Shown here in pieces: positions 11,260-23,560 of a stretch of DNA of 64,000 bases. Source of the DNA: Tuctoria greenei (taxonomy: Eukaryota > Streptophyta > Magnoliopsida > Poales > Poaceae); assembly GCA_036927565.1 (NCBI GenBank), contig JAYESD010000001.1, positions 47,924,064 to 47,988,063 of the forward strand. The letters run 5' to 3'. The notes beneath the pieces are model-generated. The model did no database searches, was not told the DNA's origin, and worked only from the letters and a program-made list of their open reading frames with translations. Every line of letters begins with the position of its first letter. The first letter of the stretch is position 1. Both the position numbers and the translations under genes were made by a program.

Positions 11260-12578
11260 GACGTGCTATCCACACGCTTCTTTTGGCCAAATATGAGGCG
11301 TGATGTCGAGCGCTACGTGTCACGATGCACTACTTGCAATAAGGCTAAGTCTCGCCTTAACCCACATGGTCTTATATGCCTCTTCCTGTTCCTAGTGTAC
11401 CTTGGAAGGATATTTCCATGGACTTTGTTTTGGGATTGCCTAGGAATAAGAGGGGGAGGGATAGTATTTTTGTAGTTGTTGATCGTTTTTCCAAAATGGC
11501 ACACTTTATACCTTGTCATAAGAATGATAATGCCTCACACATTGCTGATTTATTTATGACGGAAATTGTTCGTTTACATGGTGTGCCAAATACCATTATT
11601 TCTGACCGTGATGCAAAATTTTTAAGTCATTTTTGGAGAACTTTGTGGTATAAATTGGGAACCAAGTTGCTATTTTCAACTACATGTCACTCACAGATGG
11701 ATGGACAAACCGAGGTAGTTAATCGTACTTTATCTACTATGTTGCGGGCTTTCTTAAAAACAAATTTGATGTTGTGGGAGGAGTGTCTACCACATATAGA
11801 ATTTTCTTACAACAGATCCGTTCACTCCATGACAAAGGTAAGTCCATTTCAGGTAGTGTATGGTTTCAATCCCCGTGCTCCTATTGATTTACTACCTTTG
11901 CCTCCTTCTGAAACTATAAATTTGGATGCTACACAACGATCTGAATTCATTCTTAAGATGCATGAAACTACAAAGAAAAATATTGAAATGATGAATGAGA
12001 AGTATAGGATTGCATGTAGTAAAGGTAAAAAAGTAGTAAAACTTGAACCGGATTTACATTTGAGAAAAGAGCGATTTCCCGACTTGAGAAAATCTAAACT
12101 TATGCCACGAGTTGCTGGTCCTTTTAAGATTGCTGAAAAGATTAATGATAATGCATATAAGCTTGAATTGCCTCCTGATTTTGGGGTTAGTCCTACATTT
12201 AACATTTTAGATTTGCGACCATACTTGGGAGAAGAAGATGAACTTGAGTCAAGGACGACTCCAATTCAAGAGGGAGAGGATGATGAGGACATCACAACAG
12301 CGGAGACACACATTGAAATGCAAGGACCAATCACAAGAGCACGAGCACGGTTAATAAATCAACAGGTCAACTCGCTCCTAACTTCTTTTGCATGTGAGTT
12401 CGAGAATAGATTGCTATGTGATGATTTAATTGTTATTAGGAACAATGGAGAAGATCAACAAGTGAAGGAAAGAGGCCTTGGGAGCGTGGAGAACCAGCTG
12501 GGACATACACAAGTTGATGGAAGCAGTTTACAACTCGTATTCAAGCTCAACTCGGAGTCCACGAGCAGTCCACTTTAA
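11260..12578 (+). pseudogene. CRM-like integrase reading into the 3' LTR
   Basis: This is the integrase of the CRM-like element. The zinc-binding half (CTTCNKAKSRLNPHG) is in one frame near 11330, and the catalytic core lies in another from 11376 after a frameshift. The core keeps the D, D and E of the DDE triad in MDFVLG, SDRDAKF and DGQTEVVN. A GPFKI (GPY/F-like) region and FNILDLRPYLGEEDE follow. The frame then continues without a stop through the polypurine tract at about 12267-12280 and about 295 bp into the 3' LTR. There it encodes a basic motif (GPITRARARLINQQVNS) and a C-terminal tail, as described for CRM elements whose terminal motif overlaps the LTR. Confidence 0.8.
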
Positions 12579-13085
12579 AACGGACACCTCAAAATTTCAT
12601 CGGTTCTGGTCCCACCTCAAAATTCCCCCAGAGTCATTGGGAATCGTCGAAACAAGTCAAGTCCAGATTTTTGTCCGGTGCTTCGCCACTGAATCGGGCT
12701 TTTGGGCCTTGTATCCCGTAAGAGTCCATTAGGGACGCATCTAATCGTGTTTTGGCCGAACCCTAGCCTTTAAATACTGCAGCCGCCGGTCATATTCGGT
12801 GGGTTTTGCTTAGATCAGTAATATCATTATTCTACGGTTTGTGAGACCCCAACTTCGCGATTTCAGATCGTGTCTTCGATGTTCTTGCTCGTGTTCTCGG
12901 TTGCACTTGCAGGGATTAGCCTTCTTGGTTAGGTCAAGCGTGTGCATCACGGTTGATAACCAACGGATTGTGGTGTAGTGATTGCAGGGGTACTCGAACC
13001 GCTCGAGTGCCGTGGATCATCAACGTCGAGTTCTCCACCCCAATCGACTTACCTTTCGGAAGATCGGGCCTAAACCTACTCATCA
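12281..13085 (+). repeat. 3' LTR of CRM-like element
   Basis: This 805 bp LTR is preceded by a purine-rich tract ending in agagggagagga, has TG...CA ends, and is followed by the duplication tgcct. It matches 5635-6495 apart from substitutions and a deletion of about 50 bp, so the two LTRs have clearly diverged and the insertion is not recent. Confidence 0.9.
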
Positions 13086-16000
13086 TGCCTATCTCTCATA
13101 TGAAGTGTACTCTATTGGTTAACTCTCCTGGAGGAGAGATGAGGACAAATATAGTATGTCCAAAAGCAAGCCTTAGAATAAGGGGGTAGACTTCTTTGCC
13201 AACCTCATTGTCTTGGATTCTCAAGGATTGGACATTATACTTGGTATGGACTGGTTGAGGAAGCACAATAGAGTCATCAAATGTGCCACGAAGATGGTGA
13301 AGTTGACCAATGAGGAAGGGATCATCGTAGAATTTGAAGCGTCTCAACACACACTGAAGCGGTTGGAGCTGAATCATATGGACGGTGCCGCAGTTGAGGA
13401 GATTCCGGTGGTGTGTGAATTTTTGTATGTGTTCCCGGATGAATTGTCAGGTATGCCACCCGATCGAGACATTGAATTTGTTATTGATTTAGTACCTGGA
13501 ACTGCACCTATAGCTAAGAGGCTGTATAGGATGCCTCCTATGTAATTAGCGGAGCTCAAGAAGCAGATTCAAGAGCAACTAGAGAAAGGCTTTATTCGCC
13601 CTAGTTCTTCACCTTGGGGGAGCGCCCGTTCTATTTGTGGACAAGAAGGATGGGTCGCAAAGGATGTGTGTAGATTATTGAGATCTCAACAAGGTAACAA
13701 TCAAGAACAAGTACACCTTGCCCCGCATAGAAGATTTGTGTGATCAGATGAAGGGTGCATGTGTTTTCTCCAAGATTGATTTGAGGTCGGGATACTTTCA
13801 GATGAAGATTAGACCATCGGACAAACCTAAGACAACTTTTAGGACACGGTATGGATCTTATGAGTACACCGTGATGTCCTTTGGATTGACCAATGCACTT
13901 GCATACTTTATGTACCTCATGAATAAGGTCTTCATGGAGTACTTGGATAATTTTGTAGTGGTGTTCATTGATTACATTATGATCTACTCGTAGGATGAGA
14001 AAGAACATGAGGAACACTTGAGGCTTATGTTGCAGAGATTGAGGGAGCACCAATTGTATGCCAAGTTCAGCAAGTGCCAGTTTTGGTTAAGGAAGGTTTC
14101 ATTTTTGGGTCATATCATCTCGGGAGGAGGAGTATCGGTTGACCCCGGAAAAGTGAGGGACGTGTTAAAATGGGAGCCCCTGCAAAACGTAAAGGAAATA
14201 AGGAGTTTCCTTATAGTGGCTGTATATTACCGCCGGTTCATCAAGGACTTTTCCAAGATAGCCAAGCCAATGACGGAGTTGATGATGAAGGGAAAGGCTT
14301 TCCGATGGACTGAAGCTTGTTAAAACAGTTTTGAGGAGATAAAGAAGAGGTTAACTACAACCCCAGTTTTTGTTTTGCCGGATGTAAGCAAAAGCTTCGA
14401 TATTTATTGTGATGCGCCGAGACAAGGACTTGGTTGTGTGCTCATGCAAGAAGGTCAAGTGGTTGCATATGCATAGAGACAATTGAGGAAACATGACCAA
14501 AATTACCCAACGCATGATTTGGAACTTGCAGCGGTGGTACACGCATTGAAAATTTGGAGACATTATATCCTTGGGCATAGGTGTGAAATTTATATAGATC
14601 ACAAGAGTCTAAAGTATATTTTCACACAAACGGGTCTGAATTTGAGACAACAAAGATGGTTGGAGCTCTCAAAGATTATGATGTGGGAATCAATTATCAT
14701 CTAGGGAAGGCTAATGTAGTGGCCGATGCTTCGAGTCGGAAAGGGGTAAGTCACCAACTCACGGTTCGAGAATTACCATCCGAGTTATGTAAGGAGTTTG
14801 AACGGTTGAATATTAGATTTGTGAATGAGATGGGGATGATGGAGTTAAATCCAACCTTGGAGCAAGAGATTCGAGAGGGCCAAGCGAAGGATCAGGAAAT
14901 CCGAGAAATCAAGGAAAGAACCCAAGAGGGGAGAGAATTCATTTTGATGATGATGAACATGGTACTCTATGGCTTGGTAAGTGGATTGTTGTGCGTAATG
15001 TGAAGCATATTTGGGAGAAAATACTAAAAGAGGCACATGACTCACCATACTCGATTCACCCGGGTTGTACCAAGATGTACAAAGACTTGAAGACGTGTTA
15101 TTGGTGCGCTAGCATGAAAAAGGACATCACCGAATATGTAGCTTTGTGTGATGTGTGCCAACGGGTGAAGGCGGAACACCAAAGGCCAGCCGGATTATTG
15201 CAGCCATTGAAGATTCCGGATTGGAAGTGGGAAGAAATTGGTATGGACTTCATAGTTGGTTTACCGCGTACACGGTCCGGTTATGACTCAATATGGGTAA
15301 TTGTGGATTGGTTGACAAAATCAGCTCACTTTATTCATGTCAAGACCACTTTTAATGGAGAGAAGTTAGCGGAACTGTATATGGGAAGAATAGTATGTTT
15401 GCATGGATTTCCAAAAAGGTAGTGTCGGATAGAGGTTCTCAATTTACCTCCAGGTTTTGGCAGAAGTTGCATAAAGCTTTGGGGACAAGGTTAAATTTTA
15501 GTTTAGCATATCACCCTCAAACGGATGGACAAACTGAGAGGACCAACCAGATTTTAGTGGATATATTAAGAGCTTGTGCTTTGAACCATGGGAAGAGTTG
15601 GGACAAGAGCTTGTTCTATGCAGATTTTTCATACAATAATAGCTACCAAGCAAGTTTTAAGATGTCACCATACGAAGCACTATATGTATGGAAGTGTAGG
15701 ACGTCCTTGTTTTGGAGTGAGACAGGGGGGAATCAAGTATTTGGTCCGGATGTGTTGCTAGAAGCTGAAAAACAAGTCCAGGTTATTTGTGAAAATTTGA
15801 GGGCTGCCCAATCAAGACAAAAAGGCTATGCAGACAATAGGAGAAGGAAACTAGCCTTTGAAGTGGGTGACTTCGTTTACCTCAAGGTGCCAGGTTTAAC
15901 ATAAGAGGCAAGTTAGCACCACAGTATATTGGGCCATTCAAGATTTTGGACAAAAGAGGAAAAGTAGTGTATAAGTTGGAGGTGCCAGCTCATCTTTCAG

Positions 16001-16307
16001 ATGTCCATGATGTGTTTCACGTTTCCCAGCTCAAGAAGTGTTTAAGGGTGCTGGAAGAACAAGTGCCAATGGAAGAATTGGAATTAGAGGTAGATTTGAC
16101 TTATGCCGAGTAACCGGTCAAAATTTATGAATCCAAGGAGAGAGTCACAGGGAACAAGGTTACTCGATGGTATAAAGTTCAATGGAAGCATCATACAGAA
16201 TCAGTGGCAACATGGGAGTTGGAGGATGACATCAAGAAGGAATTCCCCTATCTTTTCTCTTCCCTGTCGAATCTCGAGGGCGAGATTCATTTTAAGGGGG
16301 GTAAGTT
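13086..16307 (+). pseudogene. Tekay A pol: protease end, RT, RNase H, integrase, chromodomain
   Basis: This resumes exactly where the CRM-like insertion interrupts the protease and is collinear with the open pol at 37501-40860. Breaks include a frameshift near 13188, stops near 13543, 13991, 14320 and 14475, and frameshifts near 13620, 14665, 14940, 15410 and 15895. In RT, motif A is intact (FSKIDLRSGYF), but the catalytic pair reads FIDYIM near 13968, with the second Asp lost. RNase H, the zinc-binding H-H-C-C region (CDVCQRVKAEH) and the DDE core (SDRGSQF, GQTERTNQ) can be followed. A chromodomain is encoded near 16105-16260 (VQWKHHTESVATWE). Purine-rich AAGGGGGG near 16295 is the polypurine tract. 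Confidence 0.85.
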
Positions 16308-16435
16308 TGTAACATCCTCATTTTCATCCATCATGCATTTCATACATTCTAATACATGTCTAACATTAATCCACATAAAAAGGAACAAGTTTAAAATGAA
16401 TTAGAAACAAAACCACACTTAAGAATTCTGGGAAG

Positions 16436-16823
16436 TGCGGACTAGTCCGATTTTTGTGCAGACTAGTCCGATTTCTCTCTGACTTCAAACGGACTTGTCC
16501 ATTTTTCTACAGACTAGTCTGTTTTTCCCTCTTGACATTTTTGGACTTGTCCAGCCCTGTGCGGACTAGTCCAGTATTCCAATAATCCTTGAAAATTTGC
16601 TAAGTCCCTGGACTTGTCTGGACTAGTCCGGTATTCCAGCGAACTTGTCCGTTTTCCTCTCTGACTAAAGTTGGACTTGTTCGATTTTTTGCCAGACTTG
16701 TCGGTTTTTCCCCTCTGGATAAGTTCAGACTTGTCCGATGTCTAGTGCGGACTTGTCCAATATCTCTCTTTCAAACTTCAGACTAGTCCGTCCCTTTTTG
16801 GGCTAGTCCGATAAATCGCGACT
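16436..16823 (+). repeat. Array of short palindromic GGACTAGTCC-type motifs in U3
   Basis: About fifteen variants of the near-palindrome CGGACTAGTCCG (or with TTGT in the middle) occur in less than 400 bp at uneven spacing. Two further variants lie past the CACTA insertion near 25885-25915, where the LTR resumes. The array lies upstream of the likely promoter of the LTR, so a protein-binding role is possible. Confidence 0.75.
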
Positions 16824-17204
16824 CCGAGTTGATCTTTTGTTTCACGACTTGTTTCTTAGGTTTTACGTTAAGTGGACCTAGGGACGTCGTGCCTAACTCT
16901 TTTAGAGCCCATATGGGACTCTAAACTGACCTCTTTTTATCTCAAACTCAAAATCCATCTAACCTTAGCCTCCACCTCTATATAAACAACCCCAACCCTT
17001 GGGTTGACATCTATTTGCCACTTTCCAACCTCACCCAAACCCTAGCTCGTGAATAGCCACCACCAAGGAGGGATAAAGAGATCTAGAACAAGAATAAGAA
17101 GAGGAGCAAACAAGATATGATCAAGATCTCCACCAAGTTCGCGTTCTTCGTCAACAATTCATCTCAAGTTCTTCATCAACCCTAGGTCCACTACAGGAAT
17201 ATCG

Positions 17205-17600
17205 ATCAATTACGTCGACTAGGGCTGACGTAATTAAGGCCTAAACTGACGTAAGTTACTTAATTACGTCGGTTTTACCTTAATTACGTTGGTGGCTGGC
17301 CGACGAAGCGGATTGGGCATAATTAAGGTAACTTACGTCGGTCGCCGACGTAAGTTACTTAATTACATCAGTCTGCGGCAACTAACGTAAGTTACGTACC
17401 GAGATGGACCGCGGGCTGGGTCGGAGTACTTACTTCGGCCACAGCGGGCTGACGTAAGTTAAGTGGTATAACTTACGTCGGTTGAACCAAATCGACGTAA
17501 GTTAAGTGATTAAACTTAAATTGGTCAGGACACACTGACGTAAGTTAAACTGGGCTAACTTATGTCGGCACGACCATAGCCGACGTAAGTTAAGTTTTCA
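17205..17600. repeat. Left subterminal repeats of CACTA transposon 1
   Basis: Roughly a dozen copies of CCGACGTAAGTTA or its complement TAACTTACGTCGG, many in inverted pairs, fill the left end. In CACTA elements such repeats bind the element-encoded TnpA-type protein and set transposition. Confidence 0.85.
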
Positions 17601-18389
17601 AATTTTTTTAAAACAGAAACTGACTACCTCACTCGATGGCGAGAACACAGAACAGATACACAGATAATATACAGAACAGATACACAGCAAAACAGTTGCA
17701 AATTAAGTTCCAAAACACCACCAACAACAAAAAATCCACTGGGCTACACGCTAGCCCCTCCACTGCCTCCGGGATCTTCTCGGCGCGTTCTTGAACCCTA
17801 CAAAAGAAACATAATCAGTAGTAAGCATCAATGTCAACTCAGGGATAACATCAGAGTCCAAGAAAATCAGTGATAATGTTAGAGTTGGATTGCTTCACAT
17901 TAAGTCATGCATCTGGGCTATCACAGAAGGTTTCAAGAGGTAATGTAGTAGTCTTTGGTATTGCAGACAAAAGAAGGAAGCATGTTGTAGTTTCAAATGA
18001 ACTAATGTTGCATATATAAATAGCAAACTAGCAGGTACCAGAGTTGGAGAGGTAACAGGTCAAGCTTATGAACCACTAGCCCTTGGTTAACTATATACTA
18101 ATCATTTCTGCCATGGTCAAAAACTACTAAAGCTTGATTACACTTAACTTCCTCACCACTATAGGAATCAATATCTGACAAGTCATCAAGATCTACCTCT
18201 ATGTTCTACCTCCTTATCTCTCTATGTAAAATACTAAAATGGATACAACAATATTAAAGAGAGAGTTTATCACCTCCTCCGGTGTCTGCTACGGTGGAAG
18301 CGTAGGAATCTCGATATCCTGACCGCTCTGTCGAGCAAGAGCCTGCCATTGCAAAATATTAGAAGATATATGTTATTGAAGTGCTGTGA

Positions 18390-20790
18390 AATTTAACTAC
18401 GGTACTTTAAATTACTTACCGCCACCGATGCTTGCATCTGGGCCATCATTAAGGCCGTCCTCTGCTGCTCCTCCCTTTCCTTCGCTCTCATCCTCTCCAG
18501 CTCTGCCTGGGTTTGCATCAACGTCTCCTTCGTGGCCTGGAGCTCCAGCTGGGTCTGCGAGAGACGGCCACTGGTCCCAACGGACGAAGCTTGCGACGAT
18601 GAAGAGCCTCTCAAAGGTTGCATCGACCTCGAGTCGACAACTCCATCAAAAATGACAAACCTGCAAAAGAATGAAAACACTAAGTAGAAGAATATTAATT
18701 GAAAAAGAAATGAAACACATGAACAACTCAGCGTCCATGGGCCTTCCCGCCTCCGCTTGCGTACGCGACTTGGGGGGTCGATCCGCGCGCTTTCGCAATC
18801 ATAATACGCACCGCGTATCTTCGCGACCTCCTGCGCGTAGTTTGCCTACAAAACAAATAAATCTTGTAAGCATGTCAATAATAGTATTAGTTATAATGAA
18901 TTTGATGAATTTCGAAAACTTACTAGTCGGTCGGCTGCGACCTGACTACACTGCCTTGGCTGAGAAGGGTCACTTCCCTTGTGACCTCTCTTCCAAACCT
19001 GAGTTAGGGTCGGCTCCTGACCCATCTCTCGCTCCTGTACAGCCGTGTTAGTGAGATAAATATATTAGGAACACATAAATTAATTGAAAATGTACTTACC
19101 ATGCGTTTTGCCAAACGCAAGTAGCCATTGCCGCCATAGTTGTGCTTGCCCTCGAACCCCATGTGGCACTGTCTGGCCTTTGTGGACTTACTGATGAAAG
19201 TGTCGCTAGCCCAGTACCGACAGAGAGCTAATTACGCCTCGATGTTACCCTGTAACCCGGAAATACTAACCTGCACATATTTTATTTTTCATCAACGCAG
19301 TTAACATACGTAGATATTGTAAATATTTAACAATATTAAAAACTTACCTCCGCGTACTGCTCCTCTGTCAAGTACGCGTCGGAGTCCTTCCTAAATAGAC
19401 CCCTTTGCTGCTCCTGCTCACGGTGGTGCCGCTTGTAGTACACGTTGACGGCCTGAATCTGGGCATACGACAACGCCGCTGTCGTGAGCTTCCGAGCGTT
19501 GTAATGGAACACACGTCTCGCGTGGTCCTCCATGACCGGTTCCTCTACTTGGTACCTCAGCTTTAAGCAAACAAATATTTAAGTGGTATGCATTAACAAT
19601 TCAAACGAGTTGAAAAAAATGAAACAGTTAAACTTATCATAAAATCATGCCACACGGCTCCCTGAACCGTGCCGTGGACCAGGTGAGAGACACGAACGTA
19701 GTCATCCCACGACAGGGCAGGAAAACCGTCAATGACACCGGGGTAGTGCAACTTCACAATAGCACCCAGGACACTGTTAAACAGCCTGTGGTGCTTCTTG
19801 GCCCCCGTGAACTAAAATTCATACCAAGATCTACAAAATACATTAAATCATTAAGTAAAGGAAAACAACATATAATATTTAATATACTATATACAGTTTT
19901 TACCTGTCTCCAACAGGACAGATTGTGGTCTGCTGGGTAGTAATCGGAGGAGGAGCCGCAAAGTGGGTCCTCCTCGTCCATCGCCTCTGCTGCGACGACC
20001 CTGAAGGCTCTGCGGAACCACCGGAGTCCAAAGGAAGGCTAGTGGTAGCCGGCTGCAGAGGGAGGCTAGCGCTAGCCGGCTCTGAAGGGAGGCTAGCACT
20101 AGAGAGCTCCTGTAGTGGCCCCCTAGCCTCTGACTCGGGCTCCTGCAGCGGCGCCCTAGCCTCTGACTCTAACTCGAACTCATAAGACTCTGAGTCAGAC
20201 TGCACAAAAGGAAAAGATTGACAATAAATAATTATTAACAACTGGAATTTCTAAAATAACTTTATTTTAAACTAAAATTTACCTCCGTCCTCTGAAAGCA
20301 CACGACAACTGAGGGTGGAGCGTGTGCCAGAAAGTGGGAACGTCGGCTCGAAGGTAACGAGGTCCCTGAGCAAGGGTCTCGTGGCAGCTCAAACCCTCTC
20401 ACTGGCTTCCCCTTCCCCTTCCTGTTGCAAGGAATAAATGATTAATATGCAAAGATAATATACAAAATTAATGTTAAGTTAGTGAATAAAAAGTTACTTC
20501 AAAATTCATCAACATCACGATCATGCACCCTACTCCTTAAACCAGCCCATCGATCTTCTTCTTCCGCATATCGTTTTCGTTTGCGCAAATCAGCAGGTTC
20601 AACTATGTCATCGATATCTTCAGTTTCTGATTCTGATTCCGTTTCCGCTTCCGTGCCAGTCTCGATATCTTGAGCGTCTCCAACTAAGTTATCGAGTCCT
20701 ACACCAGGCCCGACTGAGAAGGAGTCTGGCAACTCTTCCTCTTGGTAGACACAATCAACCTCAGCTTCGTCGTGGTAATCATCATCTCCT
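18390..20790 (-). pseudogene. CACTA second gene (TnpA-like / plant Transposase_24 type), multi-exon
   Basis: This is the minus-strand gene near the left end, with blocks separated by AT-rich intron-like stretches. From 5' to 3' the blocks are: an acidic Ser/Glu-rich block (20499-20790); a block with RGFELPRDPCSGTSLP-like sequence (20280-20430); a Ser/Pro-rich block (19900-20241) followed by FSSRGPRSTTGCLTVSWVLL and DDYVRVSHLVHGTV (19640-19830); the block HARRVFHYNARKLTTAALSY (19336-19560); CHMGFEGKHNYGGNGYLRLA (19110-19260); NYAQEVAKIRGA (about 18720-18845); and a coiled-coil block with repeated Gln/Glu heptads (18393-18680). The order is typical of the second gene of grass CACTA elements, whose product binds the subterminal repeats. 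At least one stop falls inside a block near 19235. Confidence 0.7.
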
Positions 20791-21199
20791 AGAGCGTAAG
20801 CATTCTTAAGGTATAAGAAAACGTTTTTAACATTGATAAGTTATCGAGAAAACGTTACATGATCTCGAAACCAGGAAAGAAAATTAGATCCCCCGTTTAT
20901 TCCTTCCTGTCAAATCTGTTCTATTTGCTTGCTCGTGAGTTGATGTCTATGTCTCCAATTTTGCTTGTCGAACATACTACACGAAAAAGAGAACCTTTTA
21001 GAATACATGTGTTGGAAAAGATGGTGAAAAGCATAAGTGTAGGAGAAACACTTACTTTAAATATTCATTCATTTCTTCTATATTAGCGTACATGTAGAAG
21101 AAAGTAGCATGCCTTTCTTTTTTCGCTAACATCGTGGGAAGTGTAACTACCAACAGTAGTGCCTCTTGATGCAAGAATGGAGAGATCACTACAAAGAGG

Positions 21200-23560
21200 T
21201 TACTCATCCATATTGTACCGCATTATCGAAGTATTAACATTGTGTTCCTCTGCAAAGTAAACACTTGAGAAGTATCCTACTTCCTTAAGAGTAAAAGCTT
21301 CAGCGATGCAACCTTCAACCCTTGCTCTGTTACAAACCATTGGCTTCAAATATCTGAATGATCTTTCAATATGATAAATCCACCTATATTGCACGGGACC
21401 GCTCACTTTCACTTCAAATGGAAGATGAATTAAGAGATGTTGCATTGGATTGAAAAATCCTAGAGGAAATTTTTTTCCATCTTACACAAAAGTACTGGAA
21501 TCTCCTTCTACAACGTAGTCATCATCTCTGGCGTGATTTCTTTAGCACAGAGTTGCCTATAGAAGTGGCTAAGCTCGGCTAACACCTTCCACTCTGCATC
21601 GTCAAAATAGCCTAGAAACATAACAGGCAGAAGTCTTTCTATGATTATGTGATAATCATGACTCTTCAACCCAATGAGCTTTCCCGTTTTCACATTCACG
21701 GCTCGTCTCAGACTAGCTGCATAACCATCTGGGAATTTCAACTTTTGCAACCATTCGAGAACTTTTTTTTCTTTAGGTCGAAGACAGAAAGGAGCGCGTG
21801 GTTTACCACCATTTTCGGAGAGCTCAAGAGTTTGACGGTTACAAAGCTCGGCGAGATCCTTTCGAGCCTTTAAATTGTCTTTTGTTTTACCCGTCATGTC
21901 CATGCATGTTCTTATGATACATTCGGCCATGTTACGCTCTTGATGCATAACATCAATGTTGTGCCTTAGAATCAATGACTTCACATTCAGTAGCTCCCAA
22001 AGTCCACATATGTGAGTCCAATTGTGTTTATCTTTGTAACCTTCAAAATATCCAGGACGACCTTCATCTGGCACCAATTTGTCCAACATATCTAATATTT
22101 CTGACCCATTAAGACGTTTCGGTGGTCCTTTAGTGACAACGGTAGTCTTTCTAAAGGCATTCCTCTGCTGTCCAAACAAGTGATTCGGAGGCAGTCAACG
22201 TCTATGACAATCAAAGTAAGATATCTTGCCTCCATGGGTAAGTCGAAAGCAATCGGTATCCGAGGCACATATCGGACACGCCAACCGACCATGACTGCTC
22301 GTATGCCAGAAAATCATGAACGGGCCACAAATAAGAAGCTCGGAGGTTGAATTTCTACTTCTTGTAACAGTCGTATGCTTCAACTCCTGTCCACAACATT
22401 TTCAACTCTTCGATCAACTGTTTAAACATCACGTTGAGACCTGACCCAGGATGATCTGGCCCAGGTACAATGAGGCTAAGAAACATAAACTCATTCTTCA
22501 TGCAAAAAGGCGACGGAAGATTGTACAGAATGACAAAGACGGGCCAACAAGAGTATGGTGCGGCTTTTGTGCCAAACGGCGTGAACCCATCTGTCGCCAA
22601 CCCGATGCAAACATTACTCGCTTCACGAGCGAATTATGGGTCATACCAGTCCAGCGCCTTCCATGCCTCACCATCGTACGGATGCGTCATGACTCCATTG
22701 TTCTCACGCTCACCTTCATTGTGCCATCTCACATGTTTGGCCATTTTTTTTGAAAGGAATAGCCGCTTCAACCTCGGTGTCACGGGTAAGTAACGAACCT
22801 GCTTACGTGCGACTTCCGTCGTCACATTATTACCATCGTTATTAACAACTTTGACAAACCTCGGTTGACCACATTTCAAACATTTGTTCTCATTGGCATG
22901 CTCTCTCCAGAAAAGCATGCAGTTGTCCGGACACACATCAATCTTCTCGTGCTTCATACTAAGACCGGAAAGAATTTTCTTCGAGTTATACATATCTTTA
23001 GGCACTTTGTTGGGATGTGGAAGGGCATCTTTGAACAAATCGATGAGCATGTTGTGACAATTGTTAGAAAAGAAGAACTTAGACTTAATTGCCATAAGTC
23101 TAGTCACAAAATTGAGGATTGACATTTTAGTGTGTCCATGTAGCACCTCTTCTGAATCTTTGAGACCTTTGAAGAACTCTTTAACCTCTACTGTTTGAAG
23201 ATCTTCTGTAACTTTGATCGTATAGCTTCCAGCATCTCATCCATCATATCAACCTATGTGGCATCATCATTGTTCGCTTCCACTTCTTGTACAGCTTGAG
23301 AAGTTGTCTCGCCGTGGAAGTTCCACAACTCATAATGTGACACATAACCATTTTGACACAAGTGCATCGTAAGTTCCACTTTGTCCAAAAATGTTCCGTT
23401 TTGGCATTTCATACATGGGCACCGCGCCTTATCCCTATTTGACAACGAAAAAGCTCATTCCACAAAAGCTTCTGTCTTGGCGTACCACTCATCTGAGTGA
23501 CCACCAGTTCTGCTCTTCCAACCAATGTACATCCAACTACAGTCTTCGCCCATGATTGAC
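21200..23560 (-). pseudogene. CACTA Tnp2 transposase, broken
   Basis: This is the transposase gene of CACTA element 1, 5' end to the right. The N-terminal transposase-associated zinc domain (CPCMKCQNGTFLDK, near 23254-23445) is followed by the tnp2 family core. Its blocks are HEKIDVCPDNCMLFWREHAN and CLKCGQPRFVKVV (22634-23146), LATDGFTPFG (22355-22600), LACPICASDTDCFRLTHGGK (near 22195-22300), and WELLNVKSLILRHNIDVMHQ through LKSHDYHIIIERLLP (21508-22179), with a C-terminal block at 21200-21445. Stops and small deletions separate the blocks, for example between 22600 and 22634 and near 22360. The enzyme would cut the element ends; this copy could not make a full-length protein. Confidence 0.85.

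Larger units (their letters stand above)
5635..13085 (+). mobile_element. Complete CRM-like chromovirus (Ty3/gypsy)
   Basis: This is a structurally complete 7451 bp element inserted in the protease of Tekay A. It is flanked by the perfect target duplication tgcct (5630-5634 and 13086-13090). Both LTRs begin TGATGAGGAC and end in CTCATCA. The order is LTR, tRNA-Met site, leader, gag, protease, RT, RNase H, integrase, LTR. No canonical chromodomain follows the integrase; instead the reading frame crosses the polypurine tract into the 3' LTR, a layout known for the CRM lineage. The lineage call is inference from that layout and from the style of the RT and integrase. The coding sequence carries several stops. 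Confidence 0.85.
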
